From Casuarius casuarius (taxonomy: Eukaryota; Chordata; Aves; Casuariiformes; Casuariidae), in the NCBI GenBank assembly GCA_003342895.1, contig PTFA01000024.1, positions 459,634-523,633 of the forward strand: a stretch of DNA of 64,000 nucleotides. Reading direction: 5' to 3'. A program made the translations under genes and the position numbers. Every line of letters begins with the position of its first letter. The first letter of the stretch is position 1. The notes beneath the pieces were generated by a model. It made no database searches. It was not told where the DNA came from and worked only from the letters and a program-made list of their open reading frames with translations. Below, in pieces: positions 12,101 to 24,900 of this stretch.

Positions 12101-15100
12101 CTTGACACGTTTAGTTGCCTAAACTTTGCAAGATTCTGGATCTCTGTCTCCATGGTAACCTAAGTCTTGTTTCAGGATTCTAACTATTGTAAAAGTACTC
12201 CCTCTTTATAAAGCTGTATGTTTCAAAACACAGTAATATTATGTAAAGGGTCTACAAATTACTTTAANGGCGGCTTGCAAAAAAAGAAAAAAAAAAAGCT
12301 TTGATAAAAGCTTTGGAACACCCCTCTGTTATATGATGATTACTGTGTCCATCACAAGATAAAAACACTGGTATTTCCCTTCGTGCAACTGGACACACAA
12401 CTGTCTTATGACGGAGGAACGCGGGAATTTACTCATACTACAGACATACTATTATTCCCTAAGGAGGGAAGATCTACTGAATCCTAGAATCCATGAGCAG
12501 GCACCCAGAACCAATAACTCATTTCATAGTACTTCATATCCAAATCTGAGGATCTCCTACTTCAGGAAAGGTAGTGTCAGGGAGCCAGATTAACAGTTGT
12601 GATGAGACAACTCTAACCTGCAGGCTAGGTATTACTTGCCCCACTGTTAAAAATACATTTGATTTCATAGAAGTCACGCTTTCAAACAACTGAGCTGCAA
12701 AAGAAGATCAGTCTCAAATGAGAAAGTCCAGAATCTGTTAAAACATTAATGCTTTCCAGAGAAGACAAGCAGCTTGATAAACTGACCCAAAAGAAGTGCA
12801 AATCAGAGAACTTACTCTAACCCCTTTGTCATCTGCTGAGCAACTGGGAGAGAAAATGAATAGGCCCTGGGCCAAAANAGGGAAAAAGCATTCAGCCCCA
12901 AAATTCTACCAACTTTTCTCATATTTTGGCAGATCTTCATTAAAAGGCACAACTGCCTACAGTCAGATTTGTGACTGCAGCTCAGAGCAAAAGAAGATAC
13001 TCGCGCGAGACATACCTTAGTTACAGAAATCCTTACCACATGAAGAGGTGGGTGATAAAAGTGTGGATGGACAAATTAATGGAAGAAAAGTCTACTACAG
13101 ATCTTTGCACGTAAAAAGATACCTCCTCCTAATCAGGAGCCTGAGCTGAGATAGACTGAAGGCTGGACGTATATTCTGGGGAAACAGGCTGCCCTCTTCT
13201 TACATTCTCCCATAGGCATCTTCAATGGTTTGGACCACTACTGGGCTAGACTGGCCAAACCTCACGGGGCATTTCTTACATCCTTACATGTGAGCAAGCA
13301 AAGAACTTGAGACTAAATGAGTCCAATCTGCTCCCACAGCTGACAGTTAGTTCTTTGCTCATCTAGAGATAGTAGAATCAAAAAATATACCAAGCCTTTG
13401 GACTTCCCAATGTATACATTATAACCCCCCAACACGGACTACTCACACTATCCGAATTAAAATACACGTACCCCCTTTTCTCTACAGTGATTGTGCTGAA
13501 CGTCCAGACAGCTCAATTATGTTGATTAAATTGGCTGCAACTAAGCTCTAGAATTATTTTGTGGGCATAGTATGCACAATGTTGTCAACTTAAGTCGCAG
13601 AAACACCTTAGCTTCAAGCCAAAACGTTCTTCAACTGTTCTGTTTCTACAAGTTCTACAAAATATCCATGCAATTTCCTTGCCAAAAGATCGTTGAACCG
13701 ATTATCACACTGCGACTCCAGTGCAGCAAAATTCATAAAAGAGCATTCAGTGATATATTATGTTCCATTTACCTACTTATCACAGCAAGGTTTCTGAGGA
13801 CTATAGAAACATTCAGTGACTCAAGGCAAAGCCATCCTTTTACTAAAAGGAAAGAGTCAGATGACTAGAGTAGAACATAACACAAGTGACCACTATTTTG
13901 TGCCTAAAACAATAGACCCATGCAGCACCCATCTGAATTTGGGGGTGAGTGCGTAGATAAGTAACATGCAACTTTTTCATTTCAAATATCACATCGATCT
14001 TGACTATCTATAAGTGTATTCTTTAGCAGGGGAAACAGGTAAGTTATTAAAATCTTTCAGTTTTTAGCTAAACAGAGACTCTAAAACATAAACAACATCT
14101 CCTTAACTATTTTCTGATATTTGCTCCTGCTTGTGAAAAGTCTTCAAAGTTTAAGACAGGAATTTAGCATCCTCTACTTAGTTCACTTTGCTTTTCATGT
14201 AAACATAATTCTTTAAAATTCAAATTAACCAAAGCAACAAGTCATGAGAATACTACAGCAATGTGCCATAAAAATTGTTTATTAAAGGCATAAAATATTT
14301 TTTCACATCTTTTTCAAATAGGTCCCTAAATGTTTTCTTAACCCAGTGAATACAGAATTATTTCTTAATACCATTAAAAAAAACCTCCAAATCAGATCTC
14401 AAATAAAAATAAGGAAGAAGTCCTCAGAAACTCCCATCCCAGACAAATTAGTATGTGTGGTCACTGCACTCAACCTGAAAACAATGCCTCTTCACAAGAG
14501 CAGAAACCTCACTGTAAGAGGTAGGAGTGAAATCCAAGTTCCCAAACATATGCAAAAGAATATGCTTGCAGTGACAGTCCTTAGTCCATTCTAAATTGTA
14601 GGAAGTTTTCACCATTCAGCATGTTCTTCTATGTCATTCTGAAGTTTTGTGGCCATAGAGAGCACATAAAGAGCACATGTGTAAATTCTCAGGAACAATT
14701 CCTTGAAAAGTATTAACTTTGATGTCAGAATTAATTGGACTTAAAGCGACAAAAGGGGAGGAAAAAAAATCATTTCTGGCATAAAGGCAAACTCAGAACA
14801 TGCTTCAACCTTTCCCATGGAGCAGAATTTAAGGAGCTATTCACAGAAAACTTCCCTAAGAACTACACTATTTTAGGCTGAGGATCCTTTAGGATGAATG
14901 AAACATGGTATCAAATCCGGGATTCATGCGGACAGATGATACATTGGAGAAAAAAAAAAAAACAACCAACCAAATATCCTTAAATTGATTTTCTTAGATT
15001 GATAGTTAAAATCTTCGAAACAAGTTTAATTTTACATGCTCTCAATAAAGATACAAAAGAAACTGAAACCAAAAAGCCAGGGAATAATTTCAATGATGTA

Positions 15101-15722
15101 AAGCTGCATCTTGCTTTCATAATTCTACTATCTGCTATCAAAAAAGGCACAAAGCCATTTTTTAATAAGCTTACAAAAAGATCCTGTATGGTAGGTTTTA
15201 TCTTTTTTTGTCAGTTCCATCTTCTGAATATGAAAATGACTATTTACTTCTTTCCTTTTCCTCGATCTTTTTTTTCCCCCATACTTGCATACTCCATTTC
15301 AATATAATTTTGAAGACAAAAAGACTGAAAACATGTTTCAAGATATAGAACGTTGGCTGTTTTTTCACCCCACATTTTCATGACACTGGATCTGGGTTTT
15401 GAACATTAGTTTAGTAGTTTGCTACTAGTTTGAACATTAGCTTACTCAGAGGAAATTCTGAGCAAGCTTATCTTTGTCTGTCAGTATCAACTGCTATCCA
15501 AATAATGACACAGTCAATATATTTATTGTGTCCTCATACACATAATGGCATCTTTAGCAGGAGTCCAGTTGAAAGATTATTTAAAAATGTAGTCTTTCTA
15601 ATTTGAAAAAGTTTTCACAGCTGCAAAATTGGTGGAAAAACATCATGCAAACTAAAATAAGACAACCACCATTGCAAACTTTCATCTATTGCAAACCAAA
15701 TGAGACACCAAAATGAACATGT

Positions 15723-15836
15723 AAATACATAATATGCATTTAGCTATACATGAGTGATCAGAGGTGTACAAGACACAATAAATACATAATATGCATTTAG
15801 CTATACATGAGTGATCAGAGGTGTACAAGACACAAT
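15723..15836. repeat. Exact tandem duplication, 2 x 57 bp
   Basis: The unit at 15723-15779 is repeated without a mismatch at 15780-15836. It begins AAATACATAATATGC and ends ACAAGACACAAT. It is either a very recent duplication or an assembly artefact. Confidence 0.97.
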
Positions 15837-15929
15837 GTCAATATTACCACCATATATTTATTTTGCTTAACTTTTAAAAAAATTGTTACAAGAGCATATA
15901 ATTGTTTGAGATTTCATAAGTGTAAACTC

Positions 15930-15930
<1 letters not shown>

Positions 15931-15960
<30 letters not shown>
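15931..15960 (+). repeat. Poly-A tract, 30 bp
   Basis: An uninterrupted run of 30 A, flanked by CTCC and TCCC. No retroposon body was recognised on either side. Confidence 0.97.
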
Positions 15961-15966
<6 letters not shown>

Positions 15967-17464
15967 AACAAGAACCTGGAAATAAAACTTCAAAAAGCTT
16001 TTGCAAAAATTACTCTTCCACTTCATGTTGATATGACATCAGTCTTCTCTGCCAACTACAGCAGCTTCTATGCCCCATTTTGTCCACTTCTCCCACAAGC
16101 TTTCAACGCTTTCTCATTTGTCATTCCTGGTGTCTGGAACACCCACCTTCCTTCTCTTGAAGTCCCATCCTAAGATCCACTTCTGCCACATTGCCTACAG
16201 AAAGAGTAGGCAACTAAAACATTCATTCACTGTGTCAACAACATGCCAAGCATCAGCTTTCATTGTGTAGACTGTAGCGTAGTGTTAAGTCTCACTTTAC
16301 CTCTCTCACTACCTCTTAATCACTTCTCCCTCAATGCATCAAATCTAAAATTGGGTGTGTAATATCTGAAAACCTGTTTGGAGAAGTAGCACCTGTGGGC
16401 ATCTGTGATACATGCACATACATAATGTAGATACACAGAAAAAAATGGGCTATTTAATGAGAAACCTTTCACTGTAGTAGTACACTTCCATCCTTTGCTG
16501 GGTCACCTGAAACTTCTCTTCAACCTCATTGACATAGTTTATGAAATTGAATCTGAAAGCAACACAGCTTTTTTTTTCTTTTTTTTTTAAAAAAAGCCTT
16601 TTACTCTGAATTTTTTTCTTTCTATCCTTGAAAATCTGAGTTAAAATTAAACTAGCCATAAGACTACAGAAAATGTTTATGTGCACATAGGTCATGATCT
16701 ATGTTCACAATTGCCATGCAACAACCATATTTATTTCTGGAGAATCATTGAACTGGACTTAAAGCAATGATAATTTTTTTAAAATCTGAAGGGGAAGGTT
16801 TTTTTCTTTTAACTGAAACAAAAATCTAACATAAATGTTGCTTACACATATTAAATGCAAGCCTACTGTGACAACATATACTGTCCTTTTACATAAAGTT
16901 CAACTCATGCTTTCAGTATTTTCCCCCATAAAATATTTCTACATGTCACTCCATATAAGAGTGAAATACTGTACTGGCTAATTTATTTCTCCTAACAATA
17001 AACATAGCTTAAATAACTCCAATGCAGTTTTGCCAGGAAATAATGCATTACCAAGCAAAAAAGTGTTGAAGAATGTTTGTTTTATAACTTCGTATCATAA
17101 CAAATGGGAGAAATACCTAAATTAGAATACTTGAGCAGACAAACAAGCTGCACAAGGCATCATCATCAATGATAAACAGTTGAAGATACATCATGTAAAA
17201 ACATGACAAAAACATTTCAGACAAGATGTAAGCACAAAAGATAATCAATAATCCATTTTAATTTACAAATACATTTCCTACAGATGAATTAATAAAATCC
17301 TGGCAAGCACATAGCTGAAGCTTTAAATGCATAAACACACTAAAATTAAAGCACTTGCCACTGAAAACGAAGTCTTATACAGCTAAATGAAGCCCTCCCT
17401 CACATTAAATTTAATGTACTTGAAATAGCTCACTATTAAAAGTGTAAAAGTTTATTCAACTTAC

Positions 17465-17587
17465 ATCTTTTTCCGACCGATGTGGGAACATCGATGATTG
17501 GCTGTAGTACATGTTTTCATCATGGTAGTCACCATCAACCCCCTCTACAAACTTCTTCCTTGAAGCACCAAACATGCTGTTTGTCAC
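17465..17587 (-). CDS. CNOT2: CNOT2 internal coding exon, 41 codons (first exon visible in transcript order)
   Basis: CNOT2 is a scaffold subunit of CCR4-NOT, the cytoplasmic and nuclear complex that shortens mRNA poly(A) tails and represses translation. Read on the minus strand, this 123-nt exon starts with codons for VTNSMFGASRKKFVEG and ends with SSMFPHRSEKD, matching the vertebrate CNOT2 N-terminus as I recall it. An AG acceptor lies at 17589-17588 and a GTAAG donor begins at 17464. The exon is symmetrical (phase 0 at both ends), so skipping it would keep the frame. It corresponds to about residues 17-57 of the roughly 540-residue protein. The region is low-complexity and precedes the C-terminal NOT1/NOT3-binding parts. 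Its fifth codon is ATG (17575-17573), a possible initiator if transcription began just upstream. One residue differs from the human protein as I remember it (Gly at 17531-17533 where human has Ser). Identity is very secure. Confidence 0.97.
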
Positions 17588-18180
17588 CTAAATAATAAGA
17601 AAAATGATTAACCTCTATATATCATATATTGCTAGTTTTCAGAAATACTTACTGCTGTTATGTCAGCCTTGTTTGTTTACACAAATATTCTGAAATGCAG
17701 ATAGCCAAATAAATATGAAATAAATACTATTTAAAAACTACCCTAACTAGTTCTAATAGACACCTTAACATCATTTGGAAAATATGTCATTGATCCTGAA
17801 AGCTATCTGCCTGCCTGTTAGTATGAATATACATTTACTTTGTGTTATTTGAGTCTCATCATAAAGTTGCACTGCGCAACACAAGGAGACTTCTTGCAGA
17901 CAGCGTAATTTCAACACAAAGTTTTGAATACAAAATTTCAGAATGTATCAGACCTTCATAAGTACCAGATTCTGTGAAATGAAATTCTAATTTGAAACAT
18001 GAAGTTTCCCATCTCTAGGCAGACGTCGGTACTCTTTCCTCTTTTCTAGCTCAGAGAAGCCCAAAGCACTAATTTCCTAAAAGTAACAGAAATTCAAAGA
18101 CATGCCTGTTACATGGAAGGCAGGTTAAAATACATATATTTATATAAAAACTGTTAGAAAATTTGTTTCTAAACACTTGA

Positions 18181-18870
18181 AAGCTTCCTCTCAAAAATCT
18201 TTTTTTATAGGCACCCAGTGTAATAGCTATTCCCACCGGGGTTTTCATCTGACAAACTCAGAACAGACCGGGCTGGGCAAGGGGGAGAAACACGTCGGCT
18301 TGTCTCGGGGAGGGGTGGTGGTGGGCCGGATTACGAGAGTTATGGCTCATGACCTTTCACGCAGGTGTATTTAAAATTACAGAACGTTAGATAAAAAGAG
18401 CGTGTTTTTCCATCCCCTCTCCCCGCCGTAAACGATTTAAATCTTAAAGAAGAAAGTTGACAGCTGTTCTTTAGAGCTCAGCCTAAGCCACCCTTGCCAC
18501 CTTAACAAATCAGTGAAACCACTCCAGCATTTCATTGCCGCAACTCTGGCTTTCTCTTAATCATGGCTCTGACTGGGCAATGGCTAAGTAAGAGAAGGCT
18601 GAGCTTAACCGTGCTCACCACCGACGTCCCAGGCTGGCGAGGGGATTACAGGTGGCCACAACAAACCGGCAGAATTTATTTTGCCCTCGCTCCCGGAGGC
18701 ACGCGCACACACACCTCCACGCAAGCATAAATGTCACTGCTTAGTCAAGAACGTGAAACTGGAGAAACGCCAAACACGCCNTCGTTCACCGAACCTTAAT
18801 GCTTTAGCAAATGCAACCCCGCAGTAAGGTCGTACAACGTCGCTAAAGGACCTACTGCATACAGCGTGTA
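18181..18870. promoter_or_regulatory. CpG-enriched patch, possible internal CNOT2 promoter
   Basis: I count about 34 CpG dinucleotides in these 690 bases, while the surrounding intron has very few. There are GC-rich blocks (18285-18335, 18420-18435, 18620-18720) and a GACGTC core, a CREB/ATF-type half palindrome, at about 18632; another GACGTC lies near 18023. The patch sits about 0.6-1.3 kb upstream of the 41-codon CNOT2 exon on the minus strand, where an internal promoter would be expected. GC content is only moderate, so it is not a classical island. Function is inferred. Confidence 0.35.
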
Positions 18871-21800
18871 TTTATACATCTGACTTTCTATTTGTATAAA
18901 AACATACATGTTTGTCAAGTCTCTAATCTACCTGGCTAGAAACTGCTACAATAACACAGTGCAGACCAACCAAGTCCTGTTTTAACCTACCAAACCAGCT
19001 GAACGGCATACGCATTCATCAGGACAGTGCAACTTGCCCAGTTTCTTATATCATACAGGAAGATTAGAAAGAATGGGGATTTATAAAATGTTTATCAAAT
19101 CTGAACTACTGTTCTATATAACACGAACTTTTAAACAGATCTTTAGATCACATTTAGCTTATGAAATGCTCTGAACCACAAGGCTGATTATCCTCATTAC
19201 TGACAGCATTAGCTAAATTAAAAAAAAATAAAATAAAAAAGGAGGGGGAGAGGGCAGAGGGGGAACTTCCTACTACCTTAAGCTCCTGCTTTAAATTGAC
19301 CAAATTTAAAACCACATTCATTCTGCTCGGCTGCAATAATAGCTTACTTTCAGCTCAAAATCCTCTTATCCTCACCAACACCAAATGACTCTGGTATTTC
19401 TCACAGAGTGTGGGAAATATATAGCTTATTCAAGTTTCACCTTTACTGACTAAGGCTTCTGAGTAATATTTAATAACATTACTGCTCCTAGACTGGTAAC
19501 AACTTACCCCCATGATTTCAATGCCATAGCAGTTTTGAGTAAAAGCATAGTCAATGTTTGGGATGCATTTAATAGTTATAGTCATGGAATTTCCCTGAAG
19601 TGTCCAGCTAGACAAAAGCATATTCAATTATACTATTCTATTACTTCGTTAAAAGAGGGGTTTTTGGATAGTTAGACTACTGATGTTTCCAAATAAATTT
19701 ATAATCTATTTCGCACATATAAAGGCACGTAAAGGTGCTGGGTACCTTCCGCAGATGAGAATACCACATTTTTGAAAATACTGTAAAATACAAAACTAAG
19801 GTCCCAAACTGCTCGCCTTGCATTGAGCTGACTTTCACACTGGTGGGGCAGCTTTCATTACCCTCTCAGCATCTCCCACTGTGCTAATCCCCACAGAATG
19901 CAATTATCAGCTGCCAGATGAACGGAACATTTAACAGGCTAAGGGGATTAGCTGGTCCTTTGCTCTGCCTCAGTAAAGCGCGCAGGGAAGAGCAGTTGGC
20001 TTCAACTGCTGCAAAAAGGATAACGAAACGCTTTGGTGAAGCTATCCCCAGCAATGACGATGAGAAGCTGAGCTAATCAACCAACTACTGCTCTTGAAAA
20101 AGATAAAATGGAGTTTCTCAGAAGTCCCTAAGATTTTTCAGTACTCCTTACAATACCTGGGATAAAAGAAGAAAACTTTTTGCCATGTAACTTATCTCCT
20201 CTTGTGATCAGTCCCATCCTAAGAATAACACAATATAATTGTTCATTTAACGATCACCACAAAAATATACATGTTGTGACAGAAAGCAAGAGCCATTGAG
20301 ATGTACACTGTAAATTTAAAACATAATACTTAACTCAGAACTACAGTACAGGAACTCTACAGGAAACAACAATTCTGTCTTTGAGCCTGTACCTTTTGAT
20401 CTTATTTTCACAAAGACTCACACACGGCTGTCTGGCTACATATGCACTGGAAAGACTTATGAGTCAGTGGAACAAGGTCAGAGCTTTGAGTCACAAAACA
20501 CATGCTTAAAGCCACTGCAAGAAAAAAAACCATTATGAAAAATGGAGTCATAATATGGAGTGCACATATTGAGAAGTCAAAAGAGATTTATACGCTTTCC
20601 CCCAAAATTGAGTTTTCTAAGATTATTTCCTATACTGATAATTGTATAAGAAAGCAGCCCAGAAACTAATCAAGATTATGCCCTGAAGGCTGATAAAGCA
20701 CACTGACATTAATATGGAGTCTTACAAATACACAGTTATTAAAAAAAGAAAAGAAATGAAGAAAGCTTTTAATAATTAGTTTAATTAAATATTGATATTT
20801 TTATTGGCAACCCATATTTCTTCATGGTAACTACCCAGACCATGCCGATGACTCCAGAGTGTAGCGCAGTGCATTATTAGGATGCACCTACAGGAGGAGA
20901 GGGGAAGCCTGAAGAAACACTGCTAGCATCAATGCATCTGACTGCTCTGAAGATCTTCAAACACTGGGCAAGAACTGTGACTTTTTGCAAAGACTCTGAT
21001 ACATCTTCAGAGCAGCATTTTTGCAAGTGATTTTGTGTTTTTCAGTGCTGCCAAGTGAAGTCGTTGCATGTAGTTCTCAAGCTGTCCCTCTGACCGCAGA
21101 GGGAAGCATGAGGGGAGCCGAAGGGCATTCTGGCAGCCGCATGCACACCTAACGGGATTTCACTTAACTAAAAGAACTGCCACTGTTCTTGGGGTGAACT
21201 GCAGCATGAATCACATCTGAGAAATGCAGCATTGCACCACACTGCTATCCACTCCTTTAAGGAAACTGATAAAAGGAGGCAGCCGCTAAGGTCCAGTAAC
21301 CGCAAAGGTAGGAACTAGGATTAAAGATTGAAGCAGCAGCTACTGTACATAGTCCGAGAATGAGCAACAGTTAAGCAGCCTAACATATCTACTTTTCAGT
21401 AGCAGTCAGTGACAATAAATGGCTGGCAAACTTCTGAGTAAGAGCACCTATCTATGTGTAGACTTTTACAATATTACAGTGAGTTTACAGAATGAAGGTG
21501 TCGGATTGTCATCAAACTAGCAATAGGTATCTTCCCAGTCACGCTAACTTAGTCAGTCTAACATTCACTGACAGATTTCTTAGTCATGCTAAAAGCATAT
21601 GCACAGATATTGAAAAAAAACACCGGCATTACTACTTCTAAGGAGGTCTGACTGTAAGTGGGGTTGTGCCAAACGCAGGAAGATGTACGGATGAAACTCA
21701 GCTGCCCATTTCCTAATGACGAGAAGCCACCAGAAAGCTTTATGCCCAAAGATCACAGCTTCCTTTTAACATAGATGGACAGACCAATGTCCAATCAGCT

Positions 21801-21943
21801 ACAAAAGTTAATACAGCACAGTTCACACTGCACTTAAATGCAAGAGCCCATTTCTACCTTTCACCTTATCATTCTAGATTTTGTGAAGGTACAAAAACAC
21901 AGGTCAGGGTTAGCTTCAAAAGGATTTAAAATTTGTTTCAAGT

Positions 21944-21944
<1 letters not shown>

Positions 21945-21997
<53 letters not shown>
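21945..21997. repeat. Compound microsatellite (TC)n(AC)n
   Basis: About eleven TC dinucleotides run directly into about sixteen AC dinucleotides with no interruption. It is likely polymorphic in length. Confidence 0.97.
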
Positions 21998-21998
<1 letters not shown>

Positions 21999-24900
21999 CT
22001 AACACCATCTTACAGACATGGTACTCCAGTTCCACAGGGGTTTTAAAAGTAAAGAATTCCTATCTAACTCAGCCTAATTTCGCACCTCTCTCTCCTCTAA
22101 CCTTGTAACAAGACCACTTTCCCTGTTCTCCTGCAGGAAGTCAGTCCTCTGTTGCACAGGACACGCTGGTGGAGTAACCATTCCTTCAAAGTGCAACAGT
22201 GGTGCAGTTCTGTCAACTCGTCCTTTATCACAATGTTGCAATGGCACAATTCCCATTGACGGACTAGGAGCGTGCCTACGAGCCCAGGTACAAACACGAT
22301 AAAAAAAAGGTCTAGGAACAGAGGAAAGGAAGGAAAGGAAGGGCAGAGCGCTGCATTTTAGGATGGAGCTCAAGAAGTAAGCAGCCACGCTGCCACAAAC
22401 CACTTCCAATTCTGACCAGATGAACACAAGTGCCTCTTTCAAAGCAAAAGCGCATCATGTGTCTGAAATTTGATGGCAACTTCAAATTAACGTTAACCAA
22501 AGCAAAAGTGGTCCCAAGACCTTTATACAGTTCTTTAGAACATTTCCTAACAACCACGACTACGCAGGGACTAAAAGCACTGCACAGATGGTAAGAACCT
22601 GAAGTAGCTAATAGGTAGTTTGCTGCAACCACTTACTTTACATCCTTCAAATAGTACATAACACTACAACCAATAGTGCTTATTACTGTGCTATTAGGAC
22701 AGTATACAGAATTAAAAAAAGAAAGATTTCAGATTTCAAGAAAATCCTTTCCATTAGAAGGAAGCCTGTAGTATACTTTTGCACACAATGACTTGCTTGT
22801 TAACAATGATTGAAAACACCTTGTTGACACAACTTTTTGTAAAAAAAATTTATTTACAATTTTGTCTTCATAAGCTGCAAAAAGATCTTCTCTATAATCA
22901 CTTGTAAACTGGTGCTATGGCTGTATATTAATTAAATTAGTTTAACAGCCTGAGGCAAATAAATTAGAGATTTAAAATATGAAAACTAATTATCTTATGT
23001 TTCTCTTTTGCAATACTACTATAGGTAGTGCCCAAGGACAGCTCACTTGTGATATTAATGTAGCCCACTCTAAACTAAGAGGATTCTATGAAATCTCCCT
23101 GGAGAATGAACATTTTTAATTTTGCATCNGGCAGTAAAGTTGATCAAGTTGCAATTGATTAAATTCTTCATCATCTTTATCAGAGCAGAAAACTAAATGC
23201 AATAATACAAATCCAGAAAAAAGTTTAAGACTTAGAAATACTTTTTTCCCTGCTCCTCAGACGACTACAATATTCGTCAAATGCACACGATCGTTATGTG
23301 AGACAGTAACTGCAGATTGTGATCTCAATCTGATGTTGCACAGATTCCACCAAACTATCAACTAGGGTTTCTGATGTTGCTATTTATTTCTTATTAGTTA
23401 CTATTAACAAAGTTACTAATTTACTCTATTTTTCTTCCTGTTAAAAACAAATGTTTTTATATAAGGTAACACACTTGCATACCCAAATTATCTGTGAAAG
23501 TGTTTATTTAATGAGCCTTCCAGTGAAAAGTAAAATATCCATTCAATTAAATATCACAAATGACATACTGGTAGCTACTGAATTACCCTGCAATTTAAGT
23601 CAAAACACATAATTTAGAATACATCAGAAGGCACTTTTACAAGACAGCATAAATTCAATTTACAGTGAAAACAGCTACAGTTTATGATCCTACTTCTCAG
23701 CATCAAAAGACAATTCCAGCGCGACACAAACTGGAAGTGATATACTACAGACTGTAGATTAACTACCAACTTACTAGATGTAAGAAAATTCTCAAATCTC
23801 AACTCTTTAGTAATACTTTACAGTTATTAAAAAACAAATGCATGAAAGGAATGAGAGTACAAGTAAGGAAAAATACATTTCATTTTCAGGATGAAAGGAA
23901 GACAAAGCAAGAATTCAAAACACTTGTTTCCTCATTTAATTTCTCAGTCACAGTCATTCCATTTCTCCAAGGTGACTGATAACCTCTAACAGAGTATATT
24001 GTATACTTATAACAGTCCTACAAAAAACAATTTTACAGTATCAACAGCACATGAACATGGAAAAAGAAATGAGTTTCATTACTTTTTTTTTGTTTGTTAA
24101 AAAGTCTTTTTCCTTGAGGAGCTTAACACTGGCACTGATTTGTAGTCGCTGTAAGAACATAACAGTAAAATATGGGTTTTGCCAATCTTCATTGCTGGCT
24201 TTATTTTAACTTATGCATTTTCAAGTCTTAATCTCAGAAATACAGAGGACTGAAATGGAGACCACCACAGTATATTTGAGAAACAAATCTGTCGAAACAC
24301 TTAAAGGTTGGATAGCCTTTAGAATAATCTCATAGTACTTGTGTCATACGGTTCATAAATGGATTATTTTTCAAATTCATAGAACACTTTAAAAAAAGAA
24401 CAGCCATAAAACAACTATTGGTTTACAAACTTACTCAGGTCAAGTCTTAAAGCAATTCAAGATTCAAGATACAGCCCGTCTCCTTGAAACACTGCATGGT
24501 GTTTTCTTTCAAAAAGGAAACAATATGACAGATGAGATGCATATTAACTTCTATGCAGTAACTCCAGATTGAAATTTTGAGCATGAAGGAAGCGAAGAAC
24601 ATGTAATTTTAGAATATCCTCCATTGCTATTTTCCAAGAAAAGCCATTTACAAGCTACAATTTTCCAAGTGCTTTGCAAAGTATAATAATGTTTTCAAAA
24701 ACTGCACTAAAATTGTGAATCTATGCTGTATGCAAGCTATGCCAAGTAAGTGCAACCATCACTAACACCAAAAGCCACAGAAATTCCTATGACAAAAGAT
24801 CTACAAACTGTTTTAAACCTCTAACTATGCTTAACTATTATGAAATTAACATTTAAAAACTCTCTTGAAATAAAAATAGCACAGGAGGGACAAGAAAAGC

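Larger units (their letters stand above)
4997..17464 (-). other. CNOT2: CNOT2 intron, 12468 bp
   Basis: It is bounded by the donor at 17464 and the acceptor at 4998-4997. It contains a poly-A tract and an old CR1-like fragment (5718-6125), a slightly GC-richer patch at 9370-9620 with a 9-bp inverted repeat (AGGTGGGAG at 9459-9467, complement at 9495-9503), an exact 57-bp tandem duplication (15723-15836) and a 30-bp A tract (15931-15960). Otherwise it is AT-rich with no supported gene. The longest open frame inside, at 7101-7490, resembles nothing I recognise. Confidence 0.93.

Noticed and set aside
19430..19627. 65-codon minus-strand frame followed by a GTAAGT donor-like sequence inside it
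   Set aside because: No acceptor with a clear pyrimidine tract at a sensible distance and no protein resemblance; weaker than the three exon candidates reported.
22074..22632. Overlapping minus-strand frames of 122, 66 and 106 codons
   Set aside because: They lie in different overlapping frames with no family resemblance and no coding signature.
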